Assembly: GCA_029261535.1 (NCBI GenBank)
Contig: JAJDBF010000011.1
Location: forward strand, 81,907-145,906
Length of the DNA stretch: 64,000 nt
Origin: Nitrospinaceae bacterium
GTDB lineage: Bacteria > Nitrospinota > Nitrospinia > Nitrospinales > Nitrospinaceae
Reading direction: 5' to 3'
The translations under genes and the position numbers were made by a program. Shown in pieces: positions 45,213 through 52,520 of the stretch; within the stretch, counting starts at the first letter, position 1; each line of letters begins with the position of its first letter. The notes below the pieces were generated by a model. It made no database searches. It was not told where the DNA came from and saw only the letters and a list, made by a program, of their open reading frames with translations.

Positions 45213-46202
45213 TTATTGAAATTGAAACCCGGAACGATTTGAGTCCGTCAGCTGCTTGATCACAAAAAAGTTTTCGTGAACCGCTTCGCCCAGGCTGTTC
45301 AAGTCGGATTGGACCCCATCCAGAAATCCATGTAGCCCAAATGACATGACTTCACTGACATTGGAATAATTCAGCTTACCAGAAAGCTTTCCAAATTGCC
45401 TTTCCAACTCGTTGTTGAAGGTACCCAATGGTGTGCCTGTGATCCTGAACAAGGACTGTTCTGCATGGCTAATGCAATATATTATCGACCGGGGAAACTC
45501 GCGGTCAAAAATCAGGAAGTCGGCAATATTTTGCGGACTGATCAGGTTGAATCTTTTTCTGTACATCTCCAGGGAGCTTGTAGATTTTAAAAGTGCCGAC
45601 CATAGAACATTGTCCATAGAAGAACCCACACAATCGATTCTGGGGAGCATAACAAAATATTTAACGTCGAGAATGCGCGACGTTTTGTCGGCTCTTTCAA
45701 GGTATCTCCCTAATTGAGCGAAGTGCCAAGCCTCGCCACGCGACATGGTTGTATAGGCGATTCCTATAATCAAGTGGCTCGCCATTTTGATGTCAGAATA
45801 AAATTTGTGTGGGTTTGTAAACGCTTTTACATTTGTTCCCATATCCGCAACTTCAAGATAGAGCTTGTTGATCATTTCCCAGATTTCGGAGGGGATCACC
45901 TCTCTGACAGACCGGGCATTTTCCCGGGCGGCGGTCAGGCAGGATTTGATGGAGTGGGGGTAAGCACTGTCAAAGGTGTGAAAGAACATTACATTTTCCC
46001 TGGTGGGAGCACCCAGGTTTTCGGCAAAATAGTCACCATCGCCCGTGATATCTACCAGTGGCTTCCATGCATTAGAGTCTTCCCTTAACAGGGGCAAGTC
46101 CAGAATCATATGCAACTGAGTTTCAATCAGTCGGGCCGCATTCTCCGCCCGCTCCAAATAGCGATTCATCCAGAAAATAGAATGTGCAACTCGACTTAAC
46201 AT
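45213..46202 (-). CDS. Alpha-E domain protein (DUF403)
   Basis: A 329-residue all-helical protein beginning MLSRVAHSIFWMNRYLERAENAARLIE, the signature of the alpha-E family, with GEAWHFAQLGRYLERADKTSRILDVKYF in the middle. The two conserved Arg/Glu-rich helices (RYLERAE and RYLERAD) are a visible internal repeat. No catalytic residues are established; it is always linked to the circularly permuted ATP-grasp protein, which here lies 20 bp upstream. Probably a partner or scaffold of that ligase. Confidence 0.92.
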   Translation of the reverse strand: MLSRVAHSIFWMNRYLERAENAARLIETQLHMILDLPLLREDSNAWKPLVDITGDGDYFAENLGAPTRENVMFFHTFDSAYPHSIKSCLTAARENARSVREVIPSEIWEMINKLYLEVADMGTNVKAFTNPHKFYSDIKMASHLIIGIAYTTMSRGEAWHFAQLGRYLERADKTSRILDVKYFVMLPRIDCVGSSMDNVLWSALLKSTSSLEMYRKRFNLISPQNIADFLIFDREFPRSIIYCISHAEQSLFRITGTPLGTFNNELERQFGKLSGKLNYSNVSEVMSFGLHGFLDGVQSDLNSLGEAVHENFFVIKQLTDSNRSGFQFQ

Positions 46203-46222
46203 AGTCCTCCGATTACGGGAAT

Positions 46223-47665
46223 CTAAATTGGTTCATCTGCCAGAACCCAGGTATCCTTGCTTCCACCTCCCTGGGAGGAATTCACCACAAGAGAATCCTT
46301 TTCCAGGGCAACGCGACTCAGGCCTCCCGGGAGAACATGAATATCCTCTCCATACAAGACGAAAGGCCGGAGGTCGATATGCCGACCTTCAAAATGATCA
46401 TTTACGATTACCGGGACACGCGAAAGCTGAATGACCGGTTGGCCAATATAATTGCGTGGATCTTTTTTGATGTTTCCTATCATCTTTTTCTGCTGCTCTT
46501 TGGAAGAAAAGGGACCGATTAACATCCCGTATCCTCCGGAGCCGTGAGTGGTTTTGACAACAAAGTTTGCGATATTGTCAATGACATGCTGGCGGTCTTT
46601 CTCATTCGCACACAGAAAGGTTGGGATATTGGGAATAATAGCGTCTTCGCCAGTGTAATATTTGATGATGTCCGGAACAAATGAATAAATCGCTTTGTCA
46701 TCCGCAATGCCCGTCCCCGGCGCATTGGCCAATGCAACTTTTCCAGAGCGGTAGGACTTCATAATCCCTGGCACCCCAAGCAACGAATCCGGATTGAATA
46801 CGGTAGGGTCCAGAAAATCATCATCAATCCGTCTGTAAATGGCATCTACTTTTTCGAAACCCTTCGTCGTCCTCATGTAGACAAAATCATCCATCACCAC
46901 CAGATCCTGTCCTTCAACCAGTTCTTCGCCCATTTGCTGAGCCAGGAACGAGTGCTCAAAATAAGCTGAGTTGTAAATCCCGGGAGTGAGGATGACGATG
47001 TTGGGGTTTCTAACCGTGTCGGGGATCAAATGGCGAAGCGTGTCAGCAAGGCGGCTGGAATAATCATCAATCGGCCGAATCGGCAAGGACTCGAAAACAA
47101 CCGGGAGAGTTTGCTTCATAACCCTGCGGTTCCCCAATACGTAGGAAACCCCTGAAGGGCAGCGCAGGTTATCTTCCAGAACGTAAAATTGTCCCTTTTC
47201 ATCCCGGACTAAATCAATGCCACTTATGTGACACCAGATTCCCTTAGGTGGGTTCAACCCCTGGCACTCTTTGCGGTAAGCCACAGAAGACAGGATGAGT
47301 TCCCTGGATATCACCCCATCTTTAATAATCTTTTGATCGTTATAAATATCATGAATGAATTTATTGAGCGCGAAAACCCTTTGCGTCACCCCCCGCTCAA
47401 CCAGGCTCCAGTCACGGGCATTGATGATCCGGGGAATAATGTCGAAGGGAATTATTTTTTCTAATCCTTTTTTATCTCCATAAACCCCAAAGGTAATTCC
47501 CATCTGCATGAATGCGGCTTCAGCGGCTTTTTGTCGATTGGCCAGCTCGGTATCGGGAAAGGAATGAATTCGATCAACTAACTTTTTAACCTCAGCCCGA
47601 GGTAGGCCGGGTTTTTCAAAAAACTCATCATAGAAATTTTCTGGTTTATAGGACTCGAAGTTCAT
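46223..47665 (-). CDS. Circularly permuted type 2 ATP-grasp protein (DUF404/DUF407)
   Basis: A 480-residue predicted ATP-dependent carboxylate-amine ligase. Landmarks: QMGITFGVYGDKKGLEKIIPFDIIPR at about 55-80, PKGIWCHISGIDLVRDEKGQFYVLEDNLRCPSGVSYVL at about 140-180, VVKTTHGSGGYGMLIGP (nucleotide-binding loop) and HIDLRPFVLYG. The first gene of the island's four-gene minus-strand cluster, it presumably forms an amide bond, while the transglutaminase-like proteins cleave or transfer. ATG 47665; a well-spaced promoter lies directly upstream. Confidence 0.92.
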   Translation of the reverse strand: MNFESYKPENFYDEFFEKPGLPRAEVKKLVDRIHSFPDTELANRQKAAEAAFMQMGITFGVYGDKKGLEKIIPFDIIPRIINARDWSLVERGVTQRVFALNKFIHDIYNDQKIIKDGVISRELILSSVAYRKECQGLNPPKGIWCHISGIDLVRDEKGQFYVLEDNLRCPSGVSYVLGNRRVMKQTLPVVFESLPIRPIDDYSSRLADTLRHLIPDTVRNPNIVILTPGIYNSAYFEHSFLAQQMGEELVEGQDLVVMDDFVYMRTTKGFEKVDAIYRRIDDDFLDPTVFNPDSLLGVPGIMKSYRSGKVALANAPGTGIADDKAIYSFVPDIIKYYTGEDAIIPNIPTFLCANEKDRQHVIDNIANFVVKTTHGSGGYGMLIGPFSSKEQQKKMIGNIKKDPRNYIGQPVIQLSRVPVIVNDHFEGRHIDLRPFVLYGEDIHVLPGGLSRVALEKDSLVVNSSQGGGSKDTWVLADEPI

Positions 47666-47689
47666 TGCAAAGTCTCTATTGAGAAATTA

Positions 47690-47718
47690 AATATAATTTT
47701 TTATCCCAAGATAACCAA
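47690..47718 (-). promoter_or_regulatory. Promoter for the ATP-grasp/alpha-E/transglutaminase cluster
   Basis: On the minus strand TTGGTT (plus coordinates 47713-47718) and TATATT (47690-47695) are separated by 17 bp, with the -10 box 25 bp before the ATG at 47665. A second TATAAT-like box lies further upstream near 47750. Confidence 0.45.
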
Positions 47719-47890
47719 CTCGCGAAACTAACTAAGGTCGAATATCGGATTATTATAACCTAAACTTCATTCCTCCAACCCATTGAATTCTATTCACAAT
47801 GAAAAAAAATAACCCACTCATTCACCCCCACCGCTTTCACCTTAATGTCTCCTGCCTAGTCGCAAGACTACTTTAATGAGTTTTAAATGA

Positions 47891-48232
47891 GATGGCCTGA
47901 TTGAATTTATTGTCCAGATTTTTAAAAAGGTCCACATTCTGCTGACGGAATACATCAAGGAATCCAGGGAGTCAGCCCTCCTTGACCATTTCCTCGAATG
48001 GTCCCTGAAATCGCCAATCGTTTTTCTCGGTTAGAATGACAATACGCCAGAGATTAAACGGGTTACGTTCAGTCCCCCCGACTGCGTGTATCACATGAAG
48101 CAAGGGCTGAAATCCCTTGGTGCGAAAAGTCTCTCCAGTCGCGGTTTTCAAATCGGCTCGCCCGAGAAAGATTATCTTCTGCTCTTTGTGATTTATGAAG
48201 ACATCTTCGAATACCGGACCACTCGTGTTTGA
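47891..48232 (+). pseudogene. Broken ORF with in-frame TAG, unknown family
   Basis: Between two divergent transcription units one plus-strand frame reads 48 codons (DGLIEFIVQIFKKVHILL onward), meets a TAG at 48032-48034, and continues in the same frame for 65 codons to TGA at 48230-48232. The second half (EIKRVTFSPPDCVYHMKQGL..., KDYLLLFVIYEDIFEY) is strongly protein-like, with alternating hydrophobic and charged residues. No good start codon or ribosome binding site is visible at 47891, so the 5' end may also be lost. I do not recognise the family. Simplest reading: a decayed gene in the island. Confidence 0.42.
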
Positions 48233-48386
48233 GATCCAAGCTTGGGCGGGAGAGAAAAAAATAATAAAGGAATGGCCCTGGCTTCCATTCCAGGATTGAG
48301 GTACCTATAATTTAAAACTTAGTACGACTTTTGAGGCTGGTTTATTTGTTTGTAAGGCCCATCCATTTATATCGACCAAATGGGAA

Positions 48387-48415
48387 TTGGGGGCAGGAGT
48401 TAGAGCCTGTATAGT
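48387..48415 (+). promoter_or_regulatory. Promoter for the DM13 / Rieske-TPP pair
   Basis: TTGGGG (48387-48392), a 17-bp spacer and TATAGT (48410-48415) lie 46 bp upstream of the ATG at 48461. Confidence 0.42.
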
Positions 48416-48460
48416 GTTTAAATCATTCATTCGAATAACATTCTGTTGGAGAATTTCCAT

Positions 48461-48760
48461 ATGAATATGAAGTCAGAAAATTTAGTCGGGGGCGATGATG
48501 CACACCCGGCGTCGGGTACGATTAAAATCGAAGGAGATGTTGTCAAGCTGGTAGAGGTTCAAATAAGTGAAGCTCCCGATGCCCGTGTCATTCTCGCTAA
48601 AGAATTTGACGAAGCCTCAGGTGTGCGTTTGGGACCTCTCCAGAGTTTCACCGGAAGCCATGAGTATGCCATACCGGCAGGAGTGGATGCCAAAGATTAT
48701 AATACGATCCTGATATGGTGCGACAAATTCAACGTCCCTATTGGGAAAGCACAGCTCTAA
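48461..48760 (+). CDS. DM13-domain protein
   Basis: 99 residues; ATG 48461 has GGAGAA 7-9 bp upstream (the TTG at 48446 overlaps that site and is rejected). The whole protein is one DM13 domain: SGTIKIEGDVVKLVEV, APDARVILAKEF, LGPLQSFTGSHEYAIPAGVDAKDYNTILIWCDKFNVPIGKAQL, with the conserved Cys in IWC. DM13 domains are predicted redox or electron-transfer modules, usually in exported proteins. Here there is no signal peptide, so it appears cytoplasmic. It lies 72 bp upstream of a Rieske-TPP enzyme fusion and is probably its partner. Confidence 0.82.
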   Translation: MNMKSENLVGGDDAHPASGTIKIEGDVVKLVEVQISEAPDARVILAKEFDEASGVRLGPLQSFTGSHEYAIPAGVDAKDYNTILIWCDKFNVPIGKAQL

Positions 48761-48832
48761 CCAAACCTGTGGTAGAAGAATCTGGATTGGCGTTTAATAA
48801 AAAATCTGTTCGATATGACGCTGGAGGATGGA

Positions 48833-50809
48833 ATGGCTTCGAAGGATAAGGAGTTAGTGTGGTGCCGGGTGATGAGCAAGGAGGAATTGCCGGAGGGCCG
48901 GATAAAAACGGTGGTCTGTGAAAACATGAGTCTTTGCCTGACCCATTATAAAGGTCAGTTTGCCGCTCTTGATAACAAATGCCCCCATCAGGGAGGACCG
49001 CTGGGAGAGGGTTCCATCGAAAATGGGATGTTGCGTTGCCCCTGGCATGGTTGGGATTATGATCCGCTCACTGGCAAGGCTCCCGGCGGGCATGAAGATT
49101 CGGGGGTCGATACATTTCCCGTGGAAATTCGTGACGATGGGGTTTATGTGGGTCTGGAGAAAAAGAAAGCCCATGTGCGCACGGTGGGCGATTTAATGAT
49201 GGAAACGATGGTCAACTGGGGTGTCCGTTCAGTTTTTGGTATGGTGGGCCATTCCAATCTGGGTGTAGCCGATGCAGTGCGAGTCCAAGAGGAAGCAGGC
49301 AATATCTTGTACTACGGCATACGCCATGAAGGAGCGGCCTCGTTTGCCTGTTCGGCTTATGGGAAACTTACGGGCCGTCCCGCTGCCTGCCTTACTATTG
49401 CCGGTCCCGGAGCGACCAATCTTCTTACCGGATTGTGGGACGCCCATGTCGATCGTTCTCCAGTACTGGCCCTAACGGGTCAGGTCGATACCCAGGTGTT
49501 GGGTCCGGGCGCGTTTCAGGAAATCGATTTGCAAGGGGCTTTCGGCAAGGTGGCCCAATGGAGCCAGGTTGTTCTTCATACCAGCAAATTTTCTGAACTG
49601 ATGAACTTGGCTCTGAAAAGTGCACTTCTCAATCGAGGCGTGTCGCACCTGATATTTCCCGATGAAATTCCTAAACTCATCGCGCCGGAAAACATTGAAG
49701 CTGGAAGTCCTCAAGGAAGGCTGACTCCGGTGAGCATCGCGCCGCCCGCGGAGTCGGTGGACAGAGCCGTCGAGTTGCTTTACCAGTCGAAACGTCCCCT
49801 GATCATCGTGGGTCATGGAGCGCGCACGAAGATGTCTGGTATCGTTGAACTTGCCGAAATATTAAATTGCGCCGTCATCACCACCTTTAAGGGGAAAGGT
49901 CTCATCGCCGATACCCATCCACTGGCCGGAGGGGTGTTAGGTCGAAGCGGTACCCCCATAGCCAGCGGGATGATGAACGAATCCGACTGCCTGTTGGTAT
50001 TCGGCGCCAGCTTCAGCGACCATACCGGCATCGCTCTCGGGAAACCTTCAATCCAAGTGGACTTCGACCCTATGATCCTAGGGAAATTTCATTCAGTCAC
50101 GGTGCCGGTCTGGGGTGAGATCGGAGTGTGTGCCGAGATTTTCAAAGATCGCCTTAAAGAAAAAACCAATTCGGTTGATCAGCGGGAAGAGATCGCTCGA
50201 CGCTGGAATATCTGGCGGGAGGAAAAACAGAAACGCCGTCTTGAAAACCGGGGGAAGGGTGTCAACTCCGCAGCTATCTTCGAAGCTTTGACCAAACAGG
50301 TTGCTGAAGATGCGATCATTGCCGTGGATGTCGGCAACAATACGTATTCTTTTGGCCGTTATTTCGAGTGTGGCCGGCAGGCGGTGCTCATGTCGGGATA
50401 TCTGGGATCAATTGGATTTTCGTTCCCGGCGGCAATGGGAGCCTGGGCGGCCACGCAGGAAAAGGATTCTCCGTTCCAAAATCGCCAGGTAGTTTCAGTT
50501 TCCGGCGATGGAGGGTTCGGTCAGTACATGGCCGAGTTGAACACGGCCGTTCACTATAAAATGAACATTACCCACATCCTTTTGAGAAACGATGAACTGG
50601 GAAAGATCAGTAAGGAACAGAAAGCAGGCAACTGGGATGTTTGGCAGACTTCACTGCATAATCCGAGTTTTGCCGATTACGCGAATTTATGCGGAGCCTT
50701 GGGAGTTCGGGTGAATGAAAAAGAAGAACTGGGATCCGCCATGAAAAAAGCACTCGAGCATGCAGGCCCCAGTCTTGTTGAAATCATTTCGGATGTGGAG
50801 CTGATTTAA
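48833..50809 (+). CDS. Rieske [2Fe-2S] domain fused to thiamine-pyrophosphate enzyme
   Basis: ATG 48833 follows GGAGG by 5 bp, excluding the ATG at 48815. The product has 658 residues. Residues 1-~105 are a complete Rieske ferredoxin with cluster ligands Cys50-His52 (KCPHQGG) and Cys69-His72 (CPWHGWDYD). Residues ~112-658 are an acetolactate-synthase/pyruvate-oxidase-type TPP enzyme with the catalytic Glu in YGIRHEGAASFACSAYG, AGPGATNLLTGLWDAH and the TPP/Mg motif SGDGGFGQYMAEL...RND. Fusion of the two in one chain is unusual and suggests that electrons from 2-oxoacid or aldehyde oxidation go to an FeS centre. The DM13 neighbour fits a redox role. The substrate is unknown. Confidence 0.88.
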   Translation: MASKDKELVWCRVMSKEELPEGRIKTVVCENMSLCLTHYKGQFAALDNKCPHQGGPLGEGSIENGMLRCPWHGWDYDPLTGKAPGGHEDSGVDTFPVEIRDDGVYVGLEKKKAHVRTVGDLMMETMVNWGVRSVFGMVGHSNLGVADAVRVQEEAGNILYYGIRHEGAASFACSAYGKLTGRPAACLTIAGPGATNLLTGLWDAHVDRSPVLALTGQVDTQVLGPGAFQEIDLQGAFGKVAQWSQVVLHTSKFSELMNLALKSALLNRGVSHLIFPDEIPKLIAPENIEAGSPQGRLTPVSIAPPAESVDRAVELLYQSKRPLIIVGHGARTKMSGIVELAEILNCAVITTFKGKGLIADTHPLAGGVLGRSGTPIASGMMNESDCLLVFGASFSDHTGIALGKPSIQVDFDPMILGKFHSVTVPVWGEIGVCAEIFKDRLKEKTNSVDQREEIARRWNIWREEKQKRRLENRGKGVNSAAIFEALTKQVAEDAIIAVDVGNNTYSFGRYFECGRQAVLMSGYLGSIGFSFPAAMGAWAATQEKDSPFQNRQVVSVSGDGGFGQYMAELNTAVHYKMNITHILLRNDELGKISKEQKAGNWDVWQTSLHNPSFADYANLCGALGVRVNEKEELGSAMKKALEHAGPSLVEIISDVELI

Positions 50810-51122
50810 ACTGTTCCCCGTCAGAGCAAAGTGAACCAGAGTTTGAAATTAGCTAGAGACACATTTGATTTATAGTCCTTCGGTAATTATTTTTTAAGTT
50901 AATATTAAGTTAGAGTTTCTGCCTTGGATTACCGCCCTCCAGCACCGGTAACCGCCTGTTCCTCGGATTCGTCTAGTTAGCAATGTTGTGAACTAATTGT
51001 GAAGTAGATAGACAGGAACAGGCCGAAATAGACAGGAAATAGGGAATTGTGGAAAAGGGGGAAAGTCCTTTAAGTCCAAACAGACAGAACTAAACACCAC
51101 TAAACAGGAAATCACTTCTTCG
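50810..51122. other. Right-end non-coding region of the island
   Basis: About 310 bp with no gene. It carries short direct repeats (51008-51038 and a related AAACAGGAAAT near 51103) of the kind that serve as recombinase arm sites. Confidence 0.45.
51008..51038 (+). repeat. Direct repeats near the attachment site
   Basis: ATAGACAGGAA occurs at 51008-51018 and 51028-51038, exactly 20 bp apart, about 90 bp inside the distal att repeat; a weaker AAACAGGAAAT follows near 51103. Possible arm-type recombinase binding sites. Inferred from position and spacing. Confidence 0.35.
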
Positions 51123-51231
51123 GAATGGCATTCAAGAGGTCAGGGGTTCGATCCCCCTCAGCTCCATTAAATTGAGATTCAATAAAACCCAAAGAAGTAC
51201 AGAAGCCCATGGAAACATGGGCTTTTTCTTT
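51123..51231 (+). repeat. Distal attachment repeat (tRNA-Ala 3' half copy)
   Basis: A copy of 39221-39329 with two mismatches. It contains the 3' 44 bases of tRNA-Ala, but the 5' half is missing, so this is not a functional tRNA. It marks the other boundary of the 11.9-kb island. Confidence 0.9.
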
Positions 51232-51232
51232 G
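51204..51232 (+). terminator. Rho-independent terminator (displaced tRNA-Ala terminator)
   Basis: AGCCCATG (51204-51211), loop GAAA and CATGGGCT (51216-51223) form a perfect 8-bp stem followed by a T-rich run. In the tRNA-proximal copy (39302-39321) the same hairpin carries one mismatch, suggesting that the distal copy is the original chromosomal terminator. Confidence 0.7.
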
Positions 51233-51319
51233 ATTTAAGTTCAGCGAGAAACTGGAACGTCTCTTGACATCCGGGGGCAACTAGGGGCAACAGTAGTTTC
51301 TTGGAAAGGAGTTGCCTCC

Positions 51320-51649
51320 ATGTCTTTAACAAGTACTTCCATACGAAATGCCAAGCCCGGATCAAAAATGCGGAAGCTTTTTGACGAGCGCGGTTTGTAT
51401 TTGGAGTTATCTCCCAAGGGCGGAAAGTGGTGGCGATTTAAATATCGTTTTAATAGCAAAGAGAAACGCCTGTCCTTAGGTGTCTATCCCGATGTGACTT
51501 TGAAAGCGGCGCGGGACCGACGGGTTGATGCACGTAAACTGGTTGCTAATGGCATTGACCCGAGTGCAAACCGCAAAGCCCAAGAGGAAGCAAGTAGTAG
51601 AGGAAACGGTTTTGAGGTGGTCGCACGGGAATGGTTTGCTATCCATTTC
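51320..51649 (+). pseudogene. Tyrosine integrase (DUF4102-type), truncated by IS element
   Basis: ATG 51320 follows AAAGGAG at about 8 bp. The ~110 residues match the N-terminal DUF4102 domain of P4-type integrases: LTSTSIRNAKPGSKMRKLFDERGLYLEL, GKWWRFKYRFNSKEKRLSLGVYPDVTLKAARD, ARKLVANGIDPSANRK and the beginning of the SAM-like domain (FEVVAREWFAI). After about 51649 the frame runs into reverse-oriented IS3 transposase sequence and stops artificially at 51730. The catalytic R...HxxR...Y domain is gone. The gene starts 89 bp after the distal att repeat, the standard position for a P4-type integrase that uses tRNA-Ala as target. Confidence 0.85.
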
Positions 51650-52098
51650 GATGATAACGGCCAGATACAACCAGCCTTCATGCGTTTTGATATAAGTGAT
51701 ATCCGTCACCCAAGCCCGATCGGGCGATGATACCTCAAACACCTGCTGCAACTGATTGGTCACCGTCACACAAGGCTTGCCACCAGACGAACCCGGCTTT
51801 TTCTTATAGCCGATCTGCGCTTTGATCCCGGACAACCGCGCCAGGTGGGCCACGCGGTTGGGGGAACACCTCTCGCCCAGGCCACGCAAGTCGTCATGGA
51901 TCTTGCGATACCCATACACGCATCCGCTTTCCAACCACGACTGTTTGATGAGACCGGTGACCCTGCGATCGTCTTTGCCCTTCCGGCTCAGCGGCGATTT
52001 AAGCCACACATAAAAACCGCTGTGATGAACCCCAAAACACGACACATCGCCCGGATAGAAAATAAAAATCTGTGCGCCTTGATGAAGGCGTACTTCAC
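51650..52098 (-). pseudogene. IS3-family transposase orfB, frameshifted and 3'-truncated
   Basis: It starts at GTG 52098, overlapping the orfA stop (GTGA). The first stretch reads VKYAFIKAHR...IRAMCRVLG, then a one-base deletion in the G-run at 52030-52033 shifts into the frame of HHSGFYVWLKSPLSRKGKDDRRV, GCVYGYRKIHDDL, CSPNRVAHLARLSGIKAQIGYKKKPG and WVTDITYIKTHEGWLYLAVII. The homology ends there; the second Asp and the Glu of the DDE triad are missing. Confidence 0.82.
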
Positions 52099-52364
52099 TT
52101 GCACTCTTTTGCAAAGTACGCGGCGGCCTTTTTTAGTATGTCGCGTTCCTCTGTGACACGCGCAAGCTCTGCCTTTAATCGGCGATTCTCTTTAGCCTGA
52201 CTTGTTTCAGCAGAGCGACCAGACTCCGACTCGGAATAACGCTTGATCCAGTCGTACATCGATTTGACGCTGACACCCAGCCGATCCTCCACCTCTTTGA
52301 CCGGGTAGCCACGATCCGTAACCTGAGAAACTGCATCTCGCTTAAACTCTTCTGTGTAAAGCAC
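52095..52364 (-). CDS. IS3-family transposase orfA
   Basis: An 89-residue helix-turn-helix protein: MLYTEEFKRDAVSQVTDRGY, VEDRLGVSVKSMYDWIKRY, then a leucine-zipper-like coiled coil ending in ERDILKKAAAYFAKE. Typical size and layout of IS3-family orfA. The AAAAAAG run within ILKKAA is the kind of slippery site used to make the OrfAB fusion, though orfB is no longer functional. Intact reading frame in a dead element. Confidence 0.88.
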   Translation of the reverse strand: MLYTEEFKRDAVSQVTDRGYPVKEVEDRLGVSVKSMYDWIKRYSESESGRSAETSQAKENRRLKAELARVTEERDILKKAAAYFAKECK

Positions 52365-52520
52365 CCCTTTAGCTATCGTAAACTCCTTGTAAGATCACTC
52401 CATTTTTCCCCGGACGGTAGTGCGTTTCTATATAAACTTACCAATTAACAGAAAAAAAGAAACAGCGAAGAGGAAGTAGCCCAGATTTGCCTTTGGCAAC
52501 TATATATAAATGTCTGGTTA

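Larger units (their letters stand above)
51650..52397 (-). mobile_element. IS3-family insertion sequence remnant
   Basis: Contains orfA complete and orfB truncated and frameshifted. The outer end at 52389-52397 reads TGATCTTAC on the minus strand, matching the IS3-type terminal inverted repeat start. The other end is lost: orfB stops abruptly where integrase sequence begins (about 51650). The catalytic DDE domain keeps only its first Asp region, so the element is dead. Confidence 0.82.

Noticed and set aside
51123..51166. Second tRNA-Ala
   Set aside because: Only the 3' half is present; the acceptor 5' strand and D arm are missing, so it is an attachment-site copy.
51476..52114. A 212-codon intact transposase gene
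   Set aside because: Its first 25-30 and last ~65 codons are out of frame or belong to the reverse of the integrase; the real orfB is frameshifted and truncated.
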